From the NCBI RefSeq assembly GCF_017352135.1, contig NZ_CP071454.1:1116501-1180500 (forward strand): 64,000 nt of DNA, written 5' to 3'. The translations under genes were made by a program, and so were the position numbers. The stretch is from Rhizobium lentis (GTDB taxonomy: Bacteria > Pseudomonadota > Alphaproteobacteria > Rhizobiales > Rhizobiaceae). The notes below the pieces were generated by a model, which had not been told where the DNA came from, made no database searches, and worked only from the letters and a program-made list of their open reading frames with translations. This document shows positions 1 to 9,076 of the stretch, one piece after another. Numbering within the stretch: position 1 is the first letter of the stretch; every line of letters starts with the position of its first letter.

Positions 1-235
1 GGTCCTGATTGCTGCCCTTTTCGAGCGCCAGAAGCTGCGTCAGCTCGTTGATCTGGCTATTGAGGCGATTGAGCACCTCGTCACGCCCGGTGATCTCGCG
101 GCTGAGAATGAACTGCCCGACGACGAACACCGTCAGTAGGAACATGATCGAGATGAGCAGCGTCGACAGCGCATCGACGAAGCCCGGCCAATAATCCACC
201 GTGCGTTCGCGGCGGCGGTTGCGGGCAAGGGCCAT
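1..235 (-). CDS. MotB-like/OmpA-type membrane protein, 5' part only
   Basis: The first 78 codons of a gene that runs off the left edge. The start is an ATG at 235, three bases after the stop of the MotA-like gene, so the two are almost surely co-translated. A basic N-terminus (residues 5-11) is followed by one hydrophobic segment at about 16-43 and then a likely coiled coil. The segment begins with the pattern PGFVDALSTLL, in which Asp21 sits where MotB, TolR and ExbD carry the proton-binding aspartate. The C-terminal peptidoglycan-binding domain expected for the family is outside the window. Inference: inner-membrane partner of the upstream channel protein, anchored to the cell wall. Confidence 0.75.
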   Translation of the reverse strand, partial: MALARNRRRERTVDYWPGFVDALSTLLISIMFLLTVFVVGQFILSREITGRDEVLNRLNSQINELTQLLALEKGSNQD

Positions 236-238
236 GGC

Positions 239-1366
239 TTACTTGCCCTCGCTCTTCTCGGTCTGGCTCGCGCGGTCGCGGTGGCGCTCGGCCTTGTCGG
301 CTCCCCGCTCCTGCAGCCCGATGCGTTCGGCCAGCCGGTCGAGCGTGCGGCGCATCGCCTTCGCCTCGTCCTGCTGCGCCTCGATCCAGTCGCGCAGCAT
401 CTGCTGCTCGTTGCGCATGTTCTTGACCAGACCCTGAATGCCTTCGGCAAGGCTCGCCATGGCGGCGACAGAACGCTGGCTGCCGATGCCGCCCTCTTCG
501 GAGACCTTGCGCAGATAATCGGAGAGCGCGCGCATATCTTCCGAGGAGGAGCCGGAAACGGCGTCAAGCGCCGGCGCGAGATCGGAGCCGACATCCGTAA
601 CGGATGAAAGCCAGTTCTCCAGCTCCGTGTAGAAGCGGTTCTGCGCGCGGCCGGCCTGCAGGTCGAGGAAGCCGAGAATGAGCGACCCGGAAAGGCCGAG
701 CAGCGACGACGAGAAGGCCTGGCCCATGCCCGAAAGCGGCATGGAAAGCCCTTCCTTCAGCGCCGAGAGCACGTCCCCCGTGCCGTTCGAGCCGGCATCG
801 AGCGACTGGATGACGATGCTGATCGAGCCGATGGTGCCGATCAGGCCCCAGAAAGTGCCGAGCAGGCCGAGGAACACCAGCAGGCCGATCAGGTAACGCG
901 AAACGTCGCGCGATTCGTCGAGGCGGGTGGCGATCGAATCGAGGATCGAGCGCAGTGCCGTCGTCGACAGCGCCACCGAGCTCTTGCGGCTGCCGATCAG
1001 CGCCCGCATCGGCGCAAGCAGCCGCGGATTGCGGTTGACCTTGTCGGCGCTGCCGGCGGCGCGGAACGAGTTGAACCAGCGCACTTCGGGGCGAAGCGCC
1101 AACACATGATTGAAAACAAGGATGATTCCGACCGCGAGAACGCCGACGATCAGGCCGTTGAGACCCGGATTATGCATAAAGGCAGCCTGCGTCTGCCGGA
1201 AGAGAATGGCGGCAATGAAACCGACGATGACGAGGAAAAGCAGCATCGTCCAGAGGAAGGGCATGGGGCTCGAAAGCCTGTAGGTGTAACCGCCGGCCGT
1301 CTTTTCGGTGGAGCCGATCTCCGCCACATTCACATTTTCCATAGGTTCAGCAGCCTCCGAACTCAT
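239..1366 (-). CDS. MotA/TolQ/ExbB-family proton channel protein
   Basis: A 375-residue inner-membrane protein with four likely membrane segments at about 36-57, 68-92, 158-188 and 212-236. The motif GLLGTFWGLIGTI in the third segment is the MotA/TolQ/ExbB signature. The C-terminus (about 290-360) is polar and likely coiled coil, unlike short ExbB proteins. With the next gene it forms a stator-like pair, but it lacks flagellar neighbours, so it is probably not the flagellar MotA. Start: ATG at 1366; a second ATG at 1342 has GGAGG about 12 bases upstream and may be the true start. What work the proton flow drives cannot be told from the sequence. Confidence 0.8.
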   Translation of the reverse strand: MSSEAAEPMENVNVAEIGSTEKTAGGYTYRLSSPMPFLWTMLLFLVIVGFIAAILFRQTQAAFMHNPGLNGLIVGVLAVGIILVFNHVLALRPEVRWFNSFRAAGSADKVNRNPRLLAPMRALIGSRKSSVALSTTALRSILDSIATRLDESRDVSRYLIGLLVFLGLLGTFWGLIGTIGSISIVIQSLDAGSNGTGDVLSALKEGLSMPLSGMGQAFSSSLLGLSGSLILGFLDLQAGRAQNRFYTELENWLSSVTDVGSDLAPALDAVSGSSSEDMRALSDYLRKVSEEGGIGSQRSVAAMASLAEGIQGLVKNMRNEQQMLRDWIEAQQDEAKAMRRTLDRLAERIGLQERGADKAERHRDRASQTEKSEGK

Positions 1367-1417
1367 TGCTGGCGGAGACTAGAGCAACATTGTGCCGAAT
1401 TGAAGTATGCCGGGGTG

Positions 1418-1447
1418 AAAACCGTGACTTTACAACAGCCGGTTTTT
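1418..1447. terminator. possible weak bidirectional terminator
   Basis: Inverted repeat AAAACCG (1418-1424) and CGGTTTT (1440-1446) with a 15-base loop, lying between the inositol-phosphatase-like gene and the MotA-like gene, both on the minus strand. Each strand gives a run of T at the 3' side. The stem is short and the loop long, so this is tentative. Confidence 0.3.
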
Positions 1448-1454
1448 CAGGCGC

Positions 1455-2255
1455 TCACTTTGCGGGGATTGGCCGCTTGATCACCTCGATCAGCGCCTTG
1501 TGAATGTGTTCGTTGCCGGCGACGATCGCGCCCGCCTCCAGGATGGCCGTTCCGCCATCCCAATCGGTGGCAAAACCGCCGGCTTCACGGATGAGCAGGA
1601 TGCCGGCCGCCATGTCCCAGGGTGCAAGCTCGGCCTCCCAGAAACCGTCAAAACGTCCGGCGGCGACATAGGCGAGATCGAGCGTCGGCGAACCCAGGCG
1701 GCGGATACCCGCCACTTCGCCCATGACATGGCGAAGTTCGACCAGGAATTTGCCGTGATTGCGCTTGCCGAGTGCAGGCACACCGCAGCCGATGACACAA
1801 TCCGACAGCACGCGGCGCGCAGCAACGCGCAGGCGCCGGTCATTGAGGAAGGCGCCGCCGCCGCGCTCTGCCGTATAGAGTTCGTCGGTCGCCGGATTGA
1901 AGACGACGGCGGCAACGATCTCGCCGTTGCGTTCGAGCGCAATCGAGACCGCGAAGGCCGGGATGCCGTGCAGGAAGTTCGTCGTGCCGTCGAGCGGATC
2001 GACGATCCAGCGATGCGCGCCGTCGGTGCCCTTGATCTCTTCGCTTTCCTCGCCGAGAAAACCATAGGTCGGGCGTGCCTTGAGCAGCTCTTCCCGGACG
2101 ATCTTCTCGGCCTTGCGGTCGGCGGTGGAAACGAAGTCGCCCGGTCCCTTCACCGAAACCTGCAAGTTCTGCACCTCGCCGAAATCACGCCCCAGTGATT
2201 TTCCTGCCTTGAGAGCAGCCTGAACCATGACATTGAGAAGAGCTGAACGGGCCAT
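1455..2255 (-). CDS. inositol monophosphatase family protein (SuhB-like)
   Basis: A 266-residue metal-dependent phosphomonoesterase of the IMPase/FIG superfamily, probably cytoplasmic. Metal-site motifs are intact: GEE at 68-70, DPLDGT at 86-91 and the C-terminal WDMAAG. Family members hydrolyse inositol-1-phosphate or related sugar phosphates; the actual substrate here is unknown. The reading frame opens upstream, but ATG 2255 fits because it is preceded by AAGGAAA about 8 bases away and gives the usual family length. It stands 194 bases downstream of cheB on the same strand, and may have its own promoter. Confidence 0.88.
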   Translation of the reverse strand: MARSALLNVMVQAALKAGKSLGRDFGEVQNLQVSVKGPGDFVSTADRKAEKIVREELLKARPTYGFLGEESEEIKGTDGAHRWIVDPLDGTTNFLHGIPAFAVSIALERNGEIVAAVVFNPATDELYTAERGGGAFLNDRRLRVAARRVLSDCVIGCGVPALGKRNHGKFLVELRHVMGEVAGIRRLGSPTLDLAYVAAGRFDGFWEAELAPWDMAAGILLIREAGGFATDWDGGTAILEAGAIVAGNEHIHKALIEVIKRPIPAK

Positions 2256-2449
2256 CGGCGCATTTCCTTGGGACTGATACGGGACGCGCGCTGCCAGGGG
2301 CGGGAAATGTCCCTGAACATGCATGACAGGCAGCGCTGCAAAGATTGGCGGCCTCAAGACCACAAAATCGTGGAAATTTCAAGAGGAGGCGCGAATGGCA
2401 GCCGTGCCGTGCCGGAAACCGCCGGCGTTGTCTGCCCATCGCACCGGCT

Positions 2450-3547
2450 TCAGAACTTCTGCTGCGTCATCAGCACTTCGCGGGCGATCTGATCGAGCGG
2501 CAGGATACGGTCGACGCCGCCCCTGGCGATCGCCTCCTTCGGCATGCCGAAAACGACGGAACTCGCCTCGTCCTGCGCGACGGTGTAGGCGCCGGCCTCA
2601 TGCATCTCCAGCATGCCGCGCGCGCCATCGTCGCCCATCCCGGTCATGATGATCCCCATGGCGTTCGATCCGGCCGAACGCGCCGCCGAGCGGAAGAGCA
2701 CGTCGACCGACGGGCGGTGGCGCGACACCAGCGGTCCGGTCTTCACGCTGACATGATAGCGCGCGCCCTGGCGTTCGAGCAGCATGTGCTTGTCGCCCGG
2801 CGCGATCAGCACATGCCCACGCAGCACCGGATCGCCGTCGGCGGCTTCCTTGACCTCGACCTCACAAAGCCCGTTCAGCCGCTTGGCGAAGGCGGCGGTG
2901 AATTTTTCCGGCATATGCTGAACGATCACCACGCCCGGCGCATTGGCCGGCAATTCCTCCAGGAATTCGCGCAGCGCTTCGGTACCGCCGGTGGAGGCGC
3001 CGACGCAAACCACCATCTCTGTTGTCTTCGCCATCGCCCGACCCGTCGGCGGCGGCAGCATGGCATCCGCTGTCAGCTTCCTGGCCGGCCCTTCCGCCGA
3101 AGCCGAGCGGATGGAGCCGGCGGCGCGGCGCACAGTCGTGAGTCGTGCATGCGAGGCGCTCTTGACGACTTCGCGGATGCGCATCGCATCGTCGGCAAGG
3201 CCGTCGGCGGCGCCGATCTTCGATTTCAGAATAACGTCGACGGCGCCGGCCTCCAGCGCCTGAATCAGCGTTTCCGAACCGGCTTCCGTCAGCGATGAAC
3301 ACATGACCACCGGAATCGGCCGCTGTGCCATCAGCTTGCGCAGAAAAGTAATGCCGTCCATGCGCGGCATCTCCACATCGAGCGTAATGACGTCGGGGGT
3401 CTCCTCCAAGAGCCTGCGTGCCGCCACGAAAGGATCGGACGCCACCGCCATGATCTCGATTTCGGGATCCTGCTCCAGAACATGGGCCAGCGTCTGACGA
3501 ACGCTGGCGGAATCGTCGATGATGAGAACGCGGATTTTCTTGCGCAT
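2450..3547 (-). CDS. cheB: chemotaxis response regulator protein-glutamate methylesterase CheB
   Basis: A 365-residue CheB. The receiver domain (about 5-125) has the acidic pair D11/D12 and phospho-acceptor D57; a linker leads to the esterase domain (about 178-360) with the catalytic triad S185 (GASTGG), H211 (VQHMP) and D307 (GMGDDGA). It removes methyl groups from receptor glutamates and deamidates glutamines, giving adaptation together with CheR. The frame opens 40 codons earlier, but [13 protein letters not shown] at 3547 is the expected CheB start. It is the last gene of the che operon, 8 bases after cheR. Confidence 0.96.
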   Translation of the reverse strand: MRKKIRVLIIDDSASVRQTLAHVLEQDPEIEIMAVASDPFVAARRLLEETPDVITLDVEMPRMDGITFLRKLMAQRPIPVVMCSSLTEAGSETLIQALEAGAVDVILKSKIGAADGLADDAMRIREVVKSASHARLTTVRRAAGSIRSASAEGPARKLTADAMLPPPTGRAMAKTTEMVVCVGASTGGTEALREFLEELPANAPGVVIVQHMPEKFTAAFAKRLNGLCEVEVKEAADGDPVLRGHVLIAPGDKHMLLERQGARYHVSVKTGPLVSRHRPSVDVLFRSAARSAGSNAMGIIMTGMGDDGARGMLEMHEAGAYTVAQDEASSVVFGMPKEAIARGGVDRILPLDQIAREVLMTQQKF

Positions 3548-3555
3548 GAATGCCT

Positions 3556-4413
3556 CTAGATACGCTGGAACACCGTGTTCGAGACCTGCTTCAGCGGCAA
3601 GTCGAAGCCGGTGATCGACTCGGAATGGCCGATGAACATATAACCGCCCTTCGCCAGGCAATCGCATAGACGGTTGAGGACGCCCGCTTGAGTCTGCTTG
3701 TCGAAATAGATTAGCACGTTGCGGCAGAAGATGACGTGCATCGGTTCGCCGATCGGGTATTTCTCGTCCATCAGGTTCATGCGGGCAAAACCAATCCTGC
3801 TGCGCAATTTCGGCGTGATGCGCACTTCCCGCCGATCCGGCTGCTTGGCTGTCAGCACATATTTGCGCTGCAGGTCGCGTGGCACCGGCGCAATCAGATC
3901 GTCCGGATAGATGCCCCGGCGCGCCGTTTGCAGCACGTCGGAGGAAAGATCGGTCGCCAGCACGCTGTAGGAGACATCGCTACGGCCTTCGGTGAATTCC
4001 GCCAGCACCATCGCCATCGTATAGGGCTCGGCTCCGGTCGAGCAGGCCGAACTCCAGGTGCGAATGGTGCGAACACCGCTGCCGGCGATCGCCGGCAACG
4101 CCACGCTCTGCAGGTAGTCGAAATGCTTGGCTTCGCGGAAGAAGTCAGTTTTGTTCGTCGTCACCACGTCGATCAGGTAGACGGTTTCCTGGGCGAGGCC
4201 GTCGTGATTGAACAGGAAGTCGCAATAATCGTCGAAGGTCGAATGATTGGTCGCGCGAAGGCGGCGCCGCAGCCGCCCTTCGAGCATCGTCAGCTTGGTC
4301 GGCGGCATCTTGATGCCGCTATAGTCGTAGATGAACCTGGCAAGCTTGTCGAAATTGCGCTTGCTGATCCGGTCGCCCGGCAATTGGGTTTCCGCCATTG
4401 CTGCCATACTCAT
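3556..4413 (-). CDS. cheR: chemotaxis protein methyltransferase CheR
   Basis: A 285-residue CheR that methylates receptor glutamates with S-adenosylmethionine. An all-alpha N-terminal domain (about 15-85) precedes the methyltransferase domain, which holds KTDFFRE, the SAM-binding [12 protein letters not shown] and CRNVLIYF. There is no TPR extension. None of the three receptors in this operon ends in the NWETF-type CheR tether seen in enteric receptors. Start taken at ATG 4413; ATGs at 4407 and 4398 are also possible. It lies between a cheW and cheB. Confidence 0.95.
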   Translation of the reverse strand: MSMAAMAETQLPGDRISKRNFDKLARFIYDYSGIKMPPTKLTMLEGRLRRRLRATNHSTFDDYCDFLFNHDGLAQETVYLIDVVTTNKTDFFREAKHFDYLQSVALPAIAGSGVRTIRTWSSACSTGAEPYTMAMVLAEFTEGRSDVSYSVLATDLSSDVLQTARRGIYPDDLIAPVPRDLQRKYVLTAKQPDRREVRITPKLRSRIGFARMNLMDEKYPIGEPMHVIFCRNVLIYFDKQTQAGVLNRLCDCLAKGGYMFIGHSESITGFDLPLKQVSNTVFQRI

Positions 4414-4440
4414 GGAACGCAGTACTCCGTTAATGCGCGG

Positions 4441-4923
4441 TCAGGCCGCCGATTGCAGAGCCGAGGCATCCTCGCGCGACAAAAGCCGCGCGAGATCGAT
4501 GATGACGACGAACCCGTTTTCCCGGCGAACGACACCGGCAATATAGTCCGAACGCCAGCGCACGCCGATGTCGGGCGCCGCCTCGATCTGGTCACGCCGG
4601 AACGGCGTAACCTCGAAGACGCGGTCGGCGACGAGGCCGAGCGTTAGCAGCCGGCTTTCCATCGGCACGTCGAGCACGAGCACCCGTGTATGTGGCGTCG
4701 GCACCGTCTTCGTCATGCCGAGCTTCAATCGAAGGTCTATGGTCGGCACGCCCTGCCCGCGCACGTCGCGCAGACCGAGCAGATAGTCGGGACCATTCGG
4801 AATTTTGAACGCTTCCGCATAGTCGAGGATCTCCCGCACGACCTCGACCGGCACGGCGAAAATCTCCTCGCCGAGGCTGAAGGTCACGAATTGCGCTTCC
4901 AGAGATGTCGTTGCCATGATCAT
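4441..4923 (-). CDS. cheW: chemotaxis coupling protein CheW (second copy in the operon)
   Basis: A 160-residue single CheW domain that links receptors to CheA. Typical features are the N-terminal [18 protein letters not shown] strand pattern, the [14 protein letters not shown] segment and the late [11 protein letters not shown]. The ATG at 4923 overlaps the stop of the preceding receptor gene by four bases (ATGA), implying translational coupling; ATG 4917 is an alternative. It is about 160 residues and differs from the other CheW of the operon (10818-11327), so the operon offers two coupling proteins, perhaps for different receptors. Confidence 0.93.
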   Translation of the reverse strand: MIMATTSLEAQFVTFSLGEEIFAVPVEVVREILDYAEAFKIPNGPDYLLGLRDVRGQGVPTIDLRLKLGMTKTVPTPHTRVLVLDVPMESRLLTLGLVADRVFEVTPFRRDQIEAAPDIGVRWRSDYIAGVVRRENGFVVIIDLARLLSREDASALQSAA

Positions 4924-6737
4924 GCACTTTCCTTGAATTCGGCGTCACCATCATCGGGACCGCCCATGGAGAGATCGAGAGCGAAACCTTTCACCCGCGC
5001 CTGCTGGTCGGCGACACTGCTGGCCGCCGGTTTCTTTATCGCCGGCTTGCGGGCGGCGCTGGGGGCCGGGCTGCGGGTAGTCATCTTGACGGCCGGCGCG
5101 CGTGACTGGCGGTTGTCTGCTGTATCGACCCTGAAGAAGGCAATCGAGGTCTGCAGTTCTTCCGCCTGGGAGGCAAGTTCTTCCGAGGTCGCCGACATCT
5201 GTTCGGAGGCGCCGGCATTCTGCTGAGTCACCTTGTCGAGCTGCTGGATCGCTTCGTTGATCTGGGCCGCACCGACATCCTGCTCGCGGCAGGCGGCGCT
5301 GATTTCGGCAACGAGTCCCGCCGTCTTGCGGATGTCGGGCACCAGCCGGCCGAGCATGTCGCCGGCTTCCTGGGCGGCCTTGACCGTATCGCCCGACATG
5401 GCGCTGATTTCCGCAGCGGCTGACTGGCTGCGTTCGGCAAGCTTGCGCACTTCCGACGCGACCACCGCAAAGCCCTTGCCGTGTTCGCCGGCACGCGCCG
5501 CTTCCACAGCCGCATTGAGAGCGAGAAGATCTGTCTGACGAGCGATTTCCTGAACGATGCTGATTTTCTCGGCAATGGTCCGCATCGCCTGCACGGCGCG
5601 CGTCACCGCATCACCGCTGGCTTCCGCGTCCTTGGCCGACTGCCGTGCGATCTTCTCCGTTTGTGCGGCATTGTCTGCGTTCTGCTTGATATTGGCGGCC
5701 ATCTCCTCCATTGAGGCCGACGCCTCTTCCGCCGACGCGGCCTGTTCGCTGGCACCTTGAGATACCTGCTCGGAACTTGCCGAAAGCTGCTGGCTGCCGG
5801 CGGAAACATTCTCTGCGGCCGAGATGGCATCGGCGACGACGCCGCGCAGCCGCTCGACCATCTGTTCGAGCGCGATGCCGAGCGTGTCCTTCTCCGAAAG
5901 GGGCTTCGGGGACACCATGAGGTCGCCGTTCGAAATCTGGTTGGCGATCGTCGCGGTGTTGCGCAGATTTGCCGTCATCCTGCTCATCGAATTGACGAGA
6001 TCGCGGATTTCGTCATTGCTCTTATGCTCTATCTTCTGCTCGAGATCCCCGATGCTGACGGCGTCGGCGAGGTTGACGGCGCGCATCAGGCCGCGGGAGA
6101 TGTTAAGCAGGATCCAGATCGCGGCCGCCGACGAGACAAAGATCAAACCAATCGTCATCATGACAAGCAGATTACGCGATTGGGCATACTGCTCGTTGGT
6201 GGCCGCATCCGTTTCCGCGAGATTGGCTGTCACGGTGTCGTTCAGCTTGGTGAGAATACCGAGCAGATGGGCCGTCGCCTGCTGCCCTTCGCCCATCGAG
6301 ATGACGCCGGCTTGAGCATTGGATTCCGTCGTATTCTCGGTGGCGAGACCGGCGATGCGATCCTGCACCGTGGTCCATTTACTATAGAGATCACTGAACT
6401 CGGCCATCTCCTTCTTGATCTCCGCATCTTTCGAGGCGGCAAGACGGCCCTGCAGTGTCTTGATGACTTCGTGCTGTTGCGCAATCTCCTCGACATAGCC
6501 TGTAATCTTGATCGGATCCGTATTGATGATCGCGTCCTTTTCGGCGCGGATAGAGCGCATGACGGCATCGGAAAGATCGCCCGAATTGCGCAGGTTGGCG
6601 ACCGGACCGGCGACCATGATCGATATCTGCGTGTTCAACGACGAAAGATTATAGATCGCAAGACCGGCCATGCCGCACGTGAGCAGAACGATGAAACCGA
6701 ACACCAAGCTTAGTTTGAGTTTGATTGTGAAGCGCAT
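4920..6737 (-). CDS. methyl-accepting chemotaxis protein, two HAMP-like units
   Basis: A 605-residue transmembrane receptor. TM1 is at about 7-30, a four-helix-bundle-type periplasmic sensor at 31-188 and TM2 at 189-212. It is followed by a HAMP domain at about 213-260 and a second HAMP-like unit at about 262-302. The signalling domain spans about 315-555 with the conserved tip [20 protein letters not shown] at about 398-417. The tail is rich in Ala, Pro and Lys and ends in a [13 protein letters not shown] block shared with the two neighbours. No ligand can be inferred. It is the third and last receptor of the operon as transcribed. Confidence 0.95.
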   Translation of the reverse strand: MRFTIKLKLSLVFGFIVLLTCGMAGLAIYNLSSLNTQISIMVAGPVANLRNSGDLSDAVMRSIRAEKDAIINTDPIKITGYVEEIAQQHEVIKTLQGRLAASKDAEIKKEMAEFSDLYSKWTTVQDRIAGLATENTTESNAQAGVISMGEGQQATAHLLGILTKLNDTVTANLAETDAATNEQYAQSRNLLVMMTIGLIFVSSAAAIWILLNISRGLMRAVNLADAVSIGDLEQKIEHKSNDEIRDLVNSMSRMTANLRNTATIANQISNGDLMVSPKPLSEKDTLGIALEQMVERLRGVVADAISAAENVSAGSQQLSASSEQVSQGASEQAASAEEASASMEEMAANIKQNADNAAQTEKIARQSAKDAEASGDAVTRAVQAMRTIAEKISIVQEIARQTDLLALNAAVEAARAGEHGKGFAVVASEVRKLAERSQSAAAEISAMSGDTVKAAQEAGDMLGRLVPDIRKTAGLVAEISAACREQDVGAAQINEAIQQLDKVTQQNAGASEQMSATSEELASQAEELQTSIAFFRVDTADNRQSRAPAVKMTTRSPAPSAARKPAIKKPAASSVADQQARVKGFALDLSMGGPDDGDAEFKESA

Positions 6738-6860
6738 TTCAAGCCCTCGTTAGTACCGCAGCGGGTATTCCGCGAAATCGCACATAGTGCCGTCGTGAAA
6801 CGCTTCATGCGTTGCCGGCAGGGCCGGCAGGACCAAGTGCGTCCATGCACCGGTTCGATG

Positions 6861-6887
6861 CTGGGGCCGCTGTCGCCGCGCCCCCAG
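6861..6887. repeat. inverted repeat between two receptor genes
   Basis: CTGGGG (6861-6866) pairs with CCCCAG (6882-6887) across a 15-base loop in the 168-base gap between two receptor genes. There is no T-run, so it is more likely an mRNA hairpin (stability or processing) than a terminator. Confidence 0.35.
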
Positions 6888-6905
6888 TCCTGTGTCCGAA
6901 GAGCG

Positions 6906-8831
6906 CTACGCGCTCTCGCGGAATTCTTCGTCCGCCATATCCGGTCCGCCCATCGACATGTCGAGAGCAAACCCCTTCGCACGAGCCTGTTGGGCGGCCA
7001 CGCTACCGGCAGCCGGTTTCTTGGCCGCAGGCTTGCGCGCAGCGATGGGAGCTGCACCCCGTACCGTCATCTTGACGGCCGGCGCACGATCACGACGGCT
7101 GCCAGCCATGTCGACCTTGAAGAAGGCGATCGAGGTCTGCAGTTCTTCCGCCTGAGAGGCGAGCTCTTCCGAGGTCGCAGACATCTGTTCGGAGGCGCCG
7201 GCATTCTGCTGCGTCACTTTGTCGAGCTGCTGGATCGCCTCGTTGATCTGGGCAGCACCGATATCCTGCTCGCGGCAGGCGGCGCTGATCTCGGAGACGA
7301 GTTCCGCCGTCTTGCGGATATCGGGCACCAGGCGACCAAGCATGTCGCCGGCTTCCTGGGCTGCCGTCACGGTATCGCTCGACATCGAACTGATTTCGGC
7401 TGCAGCCGACTGGCTGCGTTCGGCGAGCTTGCGCACTTCCGAGGCGACGACCGCAAAACCCTTGCCATGCTCCCCGGCACGTGCCGCTTCCACAGCCGCG
7501 TTGAGGGCAAGCAGATCGGTCTGGCGAGCAATTTCCTGCACGATGCCGATCTTCTGGGCGATCGTGCGCATGGCATCGACCGCCCGACAGACCGCTTCGC
7601 CGCTCGCTTCCGCATCCTTGGCCGACTGCCGAGCGATCTTCTCGGTCTGGGCGGCGTTGTCTGCGTTCTGCTTGATGTTGGCGGCCATCTCCTCCATCGA
7701 GGCGGAGGCCTCTTCGGCCGACGCAGCCTGTTCGGTGGCGCCCTGCGACACCTGTTCCGAACTTGCCGAAAGCTCTTGGCTTCCGGCAGAGACATTCTCC
7801 GCAGCTGAAATCGCATCGGCGACGACGCCACGCAGGCGCTCGACCATCTGCTCCAGAGCGATGCCCAGCGCATCCTTGTCGGAGAGCGGCTTCGGGGACA
7901 CGGTGAGATCGCCATTTGCAATCTGATTGGCGATCCCTGCCGTGGTCCTGAGGTTGGCGATCATGCTTTGCATGGAGATGCCGAGCGTATCCTTATCCGA
8001 AAGCGGCTTGGCATCGGTGGTGAGATCGCCGATGGCGATCTGATCGGCGAGAGCCGCCGTGGCGCGCAGATTGGCGGTCATGGTATTGACCGTGTTGATG
8101 AGATCCTTGATCTCGTCATTGGTCCTGACATCGGCCGTCTGGTTGAGATCGCCGATGGCGACGGCATTTGCAACAGTCGCGATCTTTCGTAGGCCGTTGT
8201 TGATTCCGAGCGTGATCCAGAGCGCAGCACCAAGCGCGATAAGTACGGCGAGACCTGATGCCGCCGTAAGGATCAGCTTGGTCGAGTTGTAAAGCTCGGT
8301 GTTGGAATGGTCGGTCGCCTGCATGCCCTTGCGCTGGATCTCGGTGAGGGCGGTGATCGCGTCACCCATCTCGTTGGTCATCGTTCTCAGATCGCCAAGC
8401 GAAAGCGCCAAAGCACCTGATTTGTCCCCCCGAGCGTCCAGGTGCTGCAGCTCGGCGGATTTTTCACGGAATTTCCCGCCCATGGTCCGCAGCTTCTCCC
8501 AATGGGGCTTGCCTTCCGGAGACGCGATGGCAAGGCCGGCGTCGACGGCATCGAACATCGCCTGGAGGTTCTCGTCGGCTTCCTTGTAGAAGCCGGCGGC
8601 AGCGCCGGGATCGGTGGAAAGCAGCGCGTTCTTCTGGGCTCGAATGGCATTGACTTCGGCGATGTTGGCGTTCAGCGCCAGTTCCAGGCGCCGCATCGGG
8701 CCGTCGATCATCTTGCCGCTCGCCTCGTTTAAGGTGCCGAGGCTGAAGCTTCCATAGACCGCGATGCCGACCAGCAGCAGCGTCATGATCCCGAAAGCGA
8801 GACTCAATTTGAGTTTGATGGTGAAACGCAT
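6906..8831 (-). CDS. methyl-accepting chemotaxis protein, three HAMP-like units
   Basis: A 641-residue transmembrane receptor. TM1 is at about 7-29, a helical periplasmic sensor at 30-183 and TM2 at 184-208. Three successive HAMP-like units follow at about 210-256, 258-297 and 298-337; the last two share the GDLT-x-x-(A/S)-PLSDKD-(T/A)LGI pattern and look like a tandem duplication. The signalling domain with tip [20 protein letters not shown] is almost identical to its two neighbours. The C-terminus ends [13 protein letters not shown] followed by EEFRESA. Its first eleven residues match the following receptor gene at 4920-6737. Ligand unknown. Confidence 0.95.
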   Translation of the reverse strand: MRFTIKLKLSLAFGIMTLLLVGIAVYGSFSLGTLNEASGKMIDGPMRRLELALNANIAEVNAIRAQKNALLSTDPGAAAGFYKEADENLQAMFDAVDAGLAIASPEGKPHWEKLRTMGGKFREKSAELQHLDARGDKSGALALSLGDLRTMTNEMGDAITALTEIQRKGMQATDHSNTELYNSTKLILTAASGLAVLIALGAALWITLGINNGLRKIATVANAVAIGDLNQTADVRTNDEIKDLINTVNTMTANLRATAALADQIAIGDLTTDAKPLSDKDTLGISMQSMIANLRTTAGIANQIANGDLTVSPKPLSDKDALGIALEQMVERLRGVVADAISAAENVSAGSQELSASSEQVSQGATEQAASAEEASASMEEMAANIKQNADNAAQTEKIARQSAKDAEASGEAVCRAVDAMRTIAQKIGIVQEIARQTDLLALNAAVEAARAGEHGKGFAVVASEVRKLAERSQSAAAEISSMSSDTVTAAQEAGDMLGRLVPDIRKTAELVSEISAACREQDIGAAQINEAIQQLDKVTQQNAGASEQMSATSEELASQAEELQTSIAFFKVDMAGSRRDRAPAVKMTVRGAAPIAARKPAAKKPAAGSVAAQQARAKGFALDMSMGGPDMADEEFRESA

Positions 8832-8974
8832 GTGATAACCCCAATTCTACGCGTCAAAACGATTGGATAGCGACGTTCCCGTCTAGGGAACATTGAACTT
8901 CAAAGTCACATGTCTGAAAGAGGGAAAGCGATTGCATTCACTTCCCGGCAGCCGGACATCGATCGGTCGCAGCG

Positions 8975-9030
8975 CCAACGCCTACACGCGTTGGGGATAT
9001 TTCCGCCTCGGGCCACCGGAGCAGCCCGAG
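8975..9030. repeat. two adjacent hairpins between receptor genes
   Basis: The 245-base gap between two receptor genes holds two perfect inverted repeats: CCAACGC (8975-8981) with GCGTTGG (8988-8994), and CTCGGGC (9007-9013) with GCCCGAG (9024-9030). A further imperfect stem lies just after the receptor stop (about 9050-9076). None has a T-run. They could stabilise or separate segments of a long che transcript. Confidence 0.4.
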
Positions 9031-9076
9031 GGATCACAGTGAGGCGAAGGCGTTCCCGGCGCTTTCACGGGAGCGC

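Noticed and set aside
1..1366. Zorya-type (ZorA/ZorB) defence system
   Set aside because: The channel protein lacks the very long ZorA tail, no ZorC/D/E-like genes are near, and an inositol-phosphatase gene and che operon flank it.
2345..3298. A 317-codon plus-strand open frame
   Set aside because: Shadow of cheB in the antisense direction; the CheB motifs on the minus strand are unambiguous.
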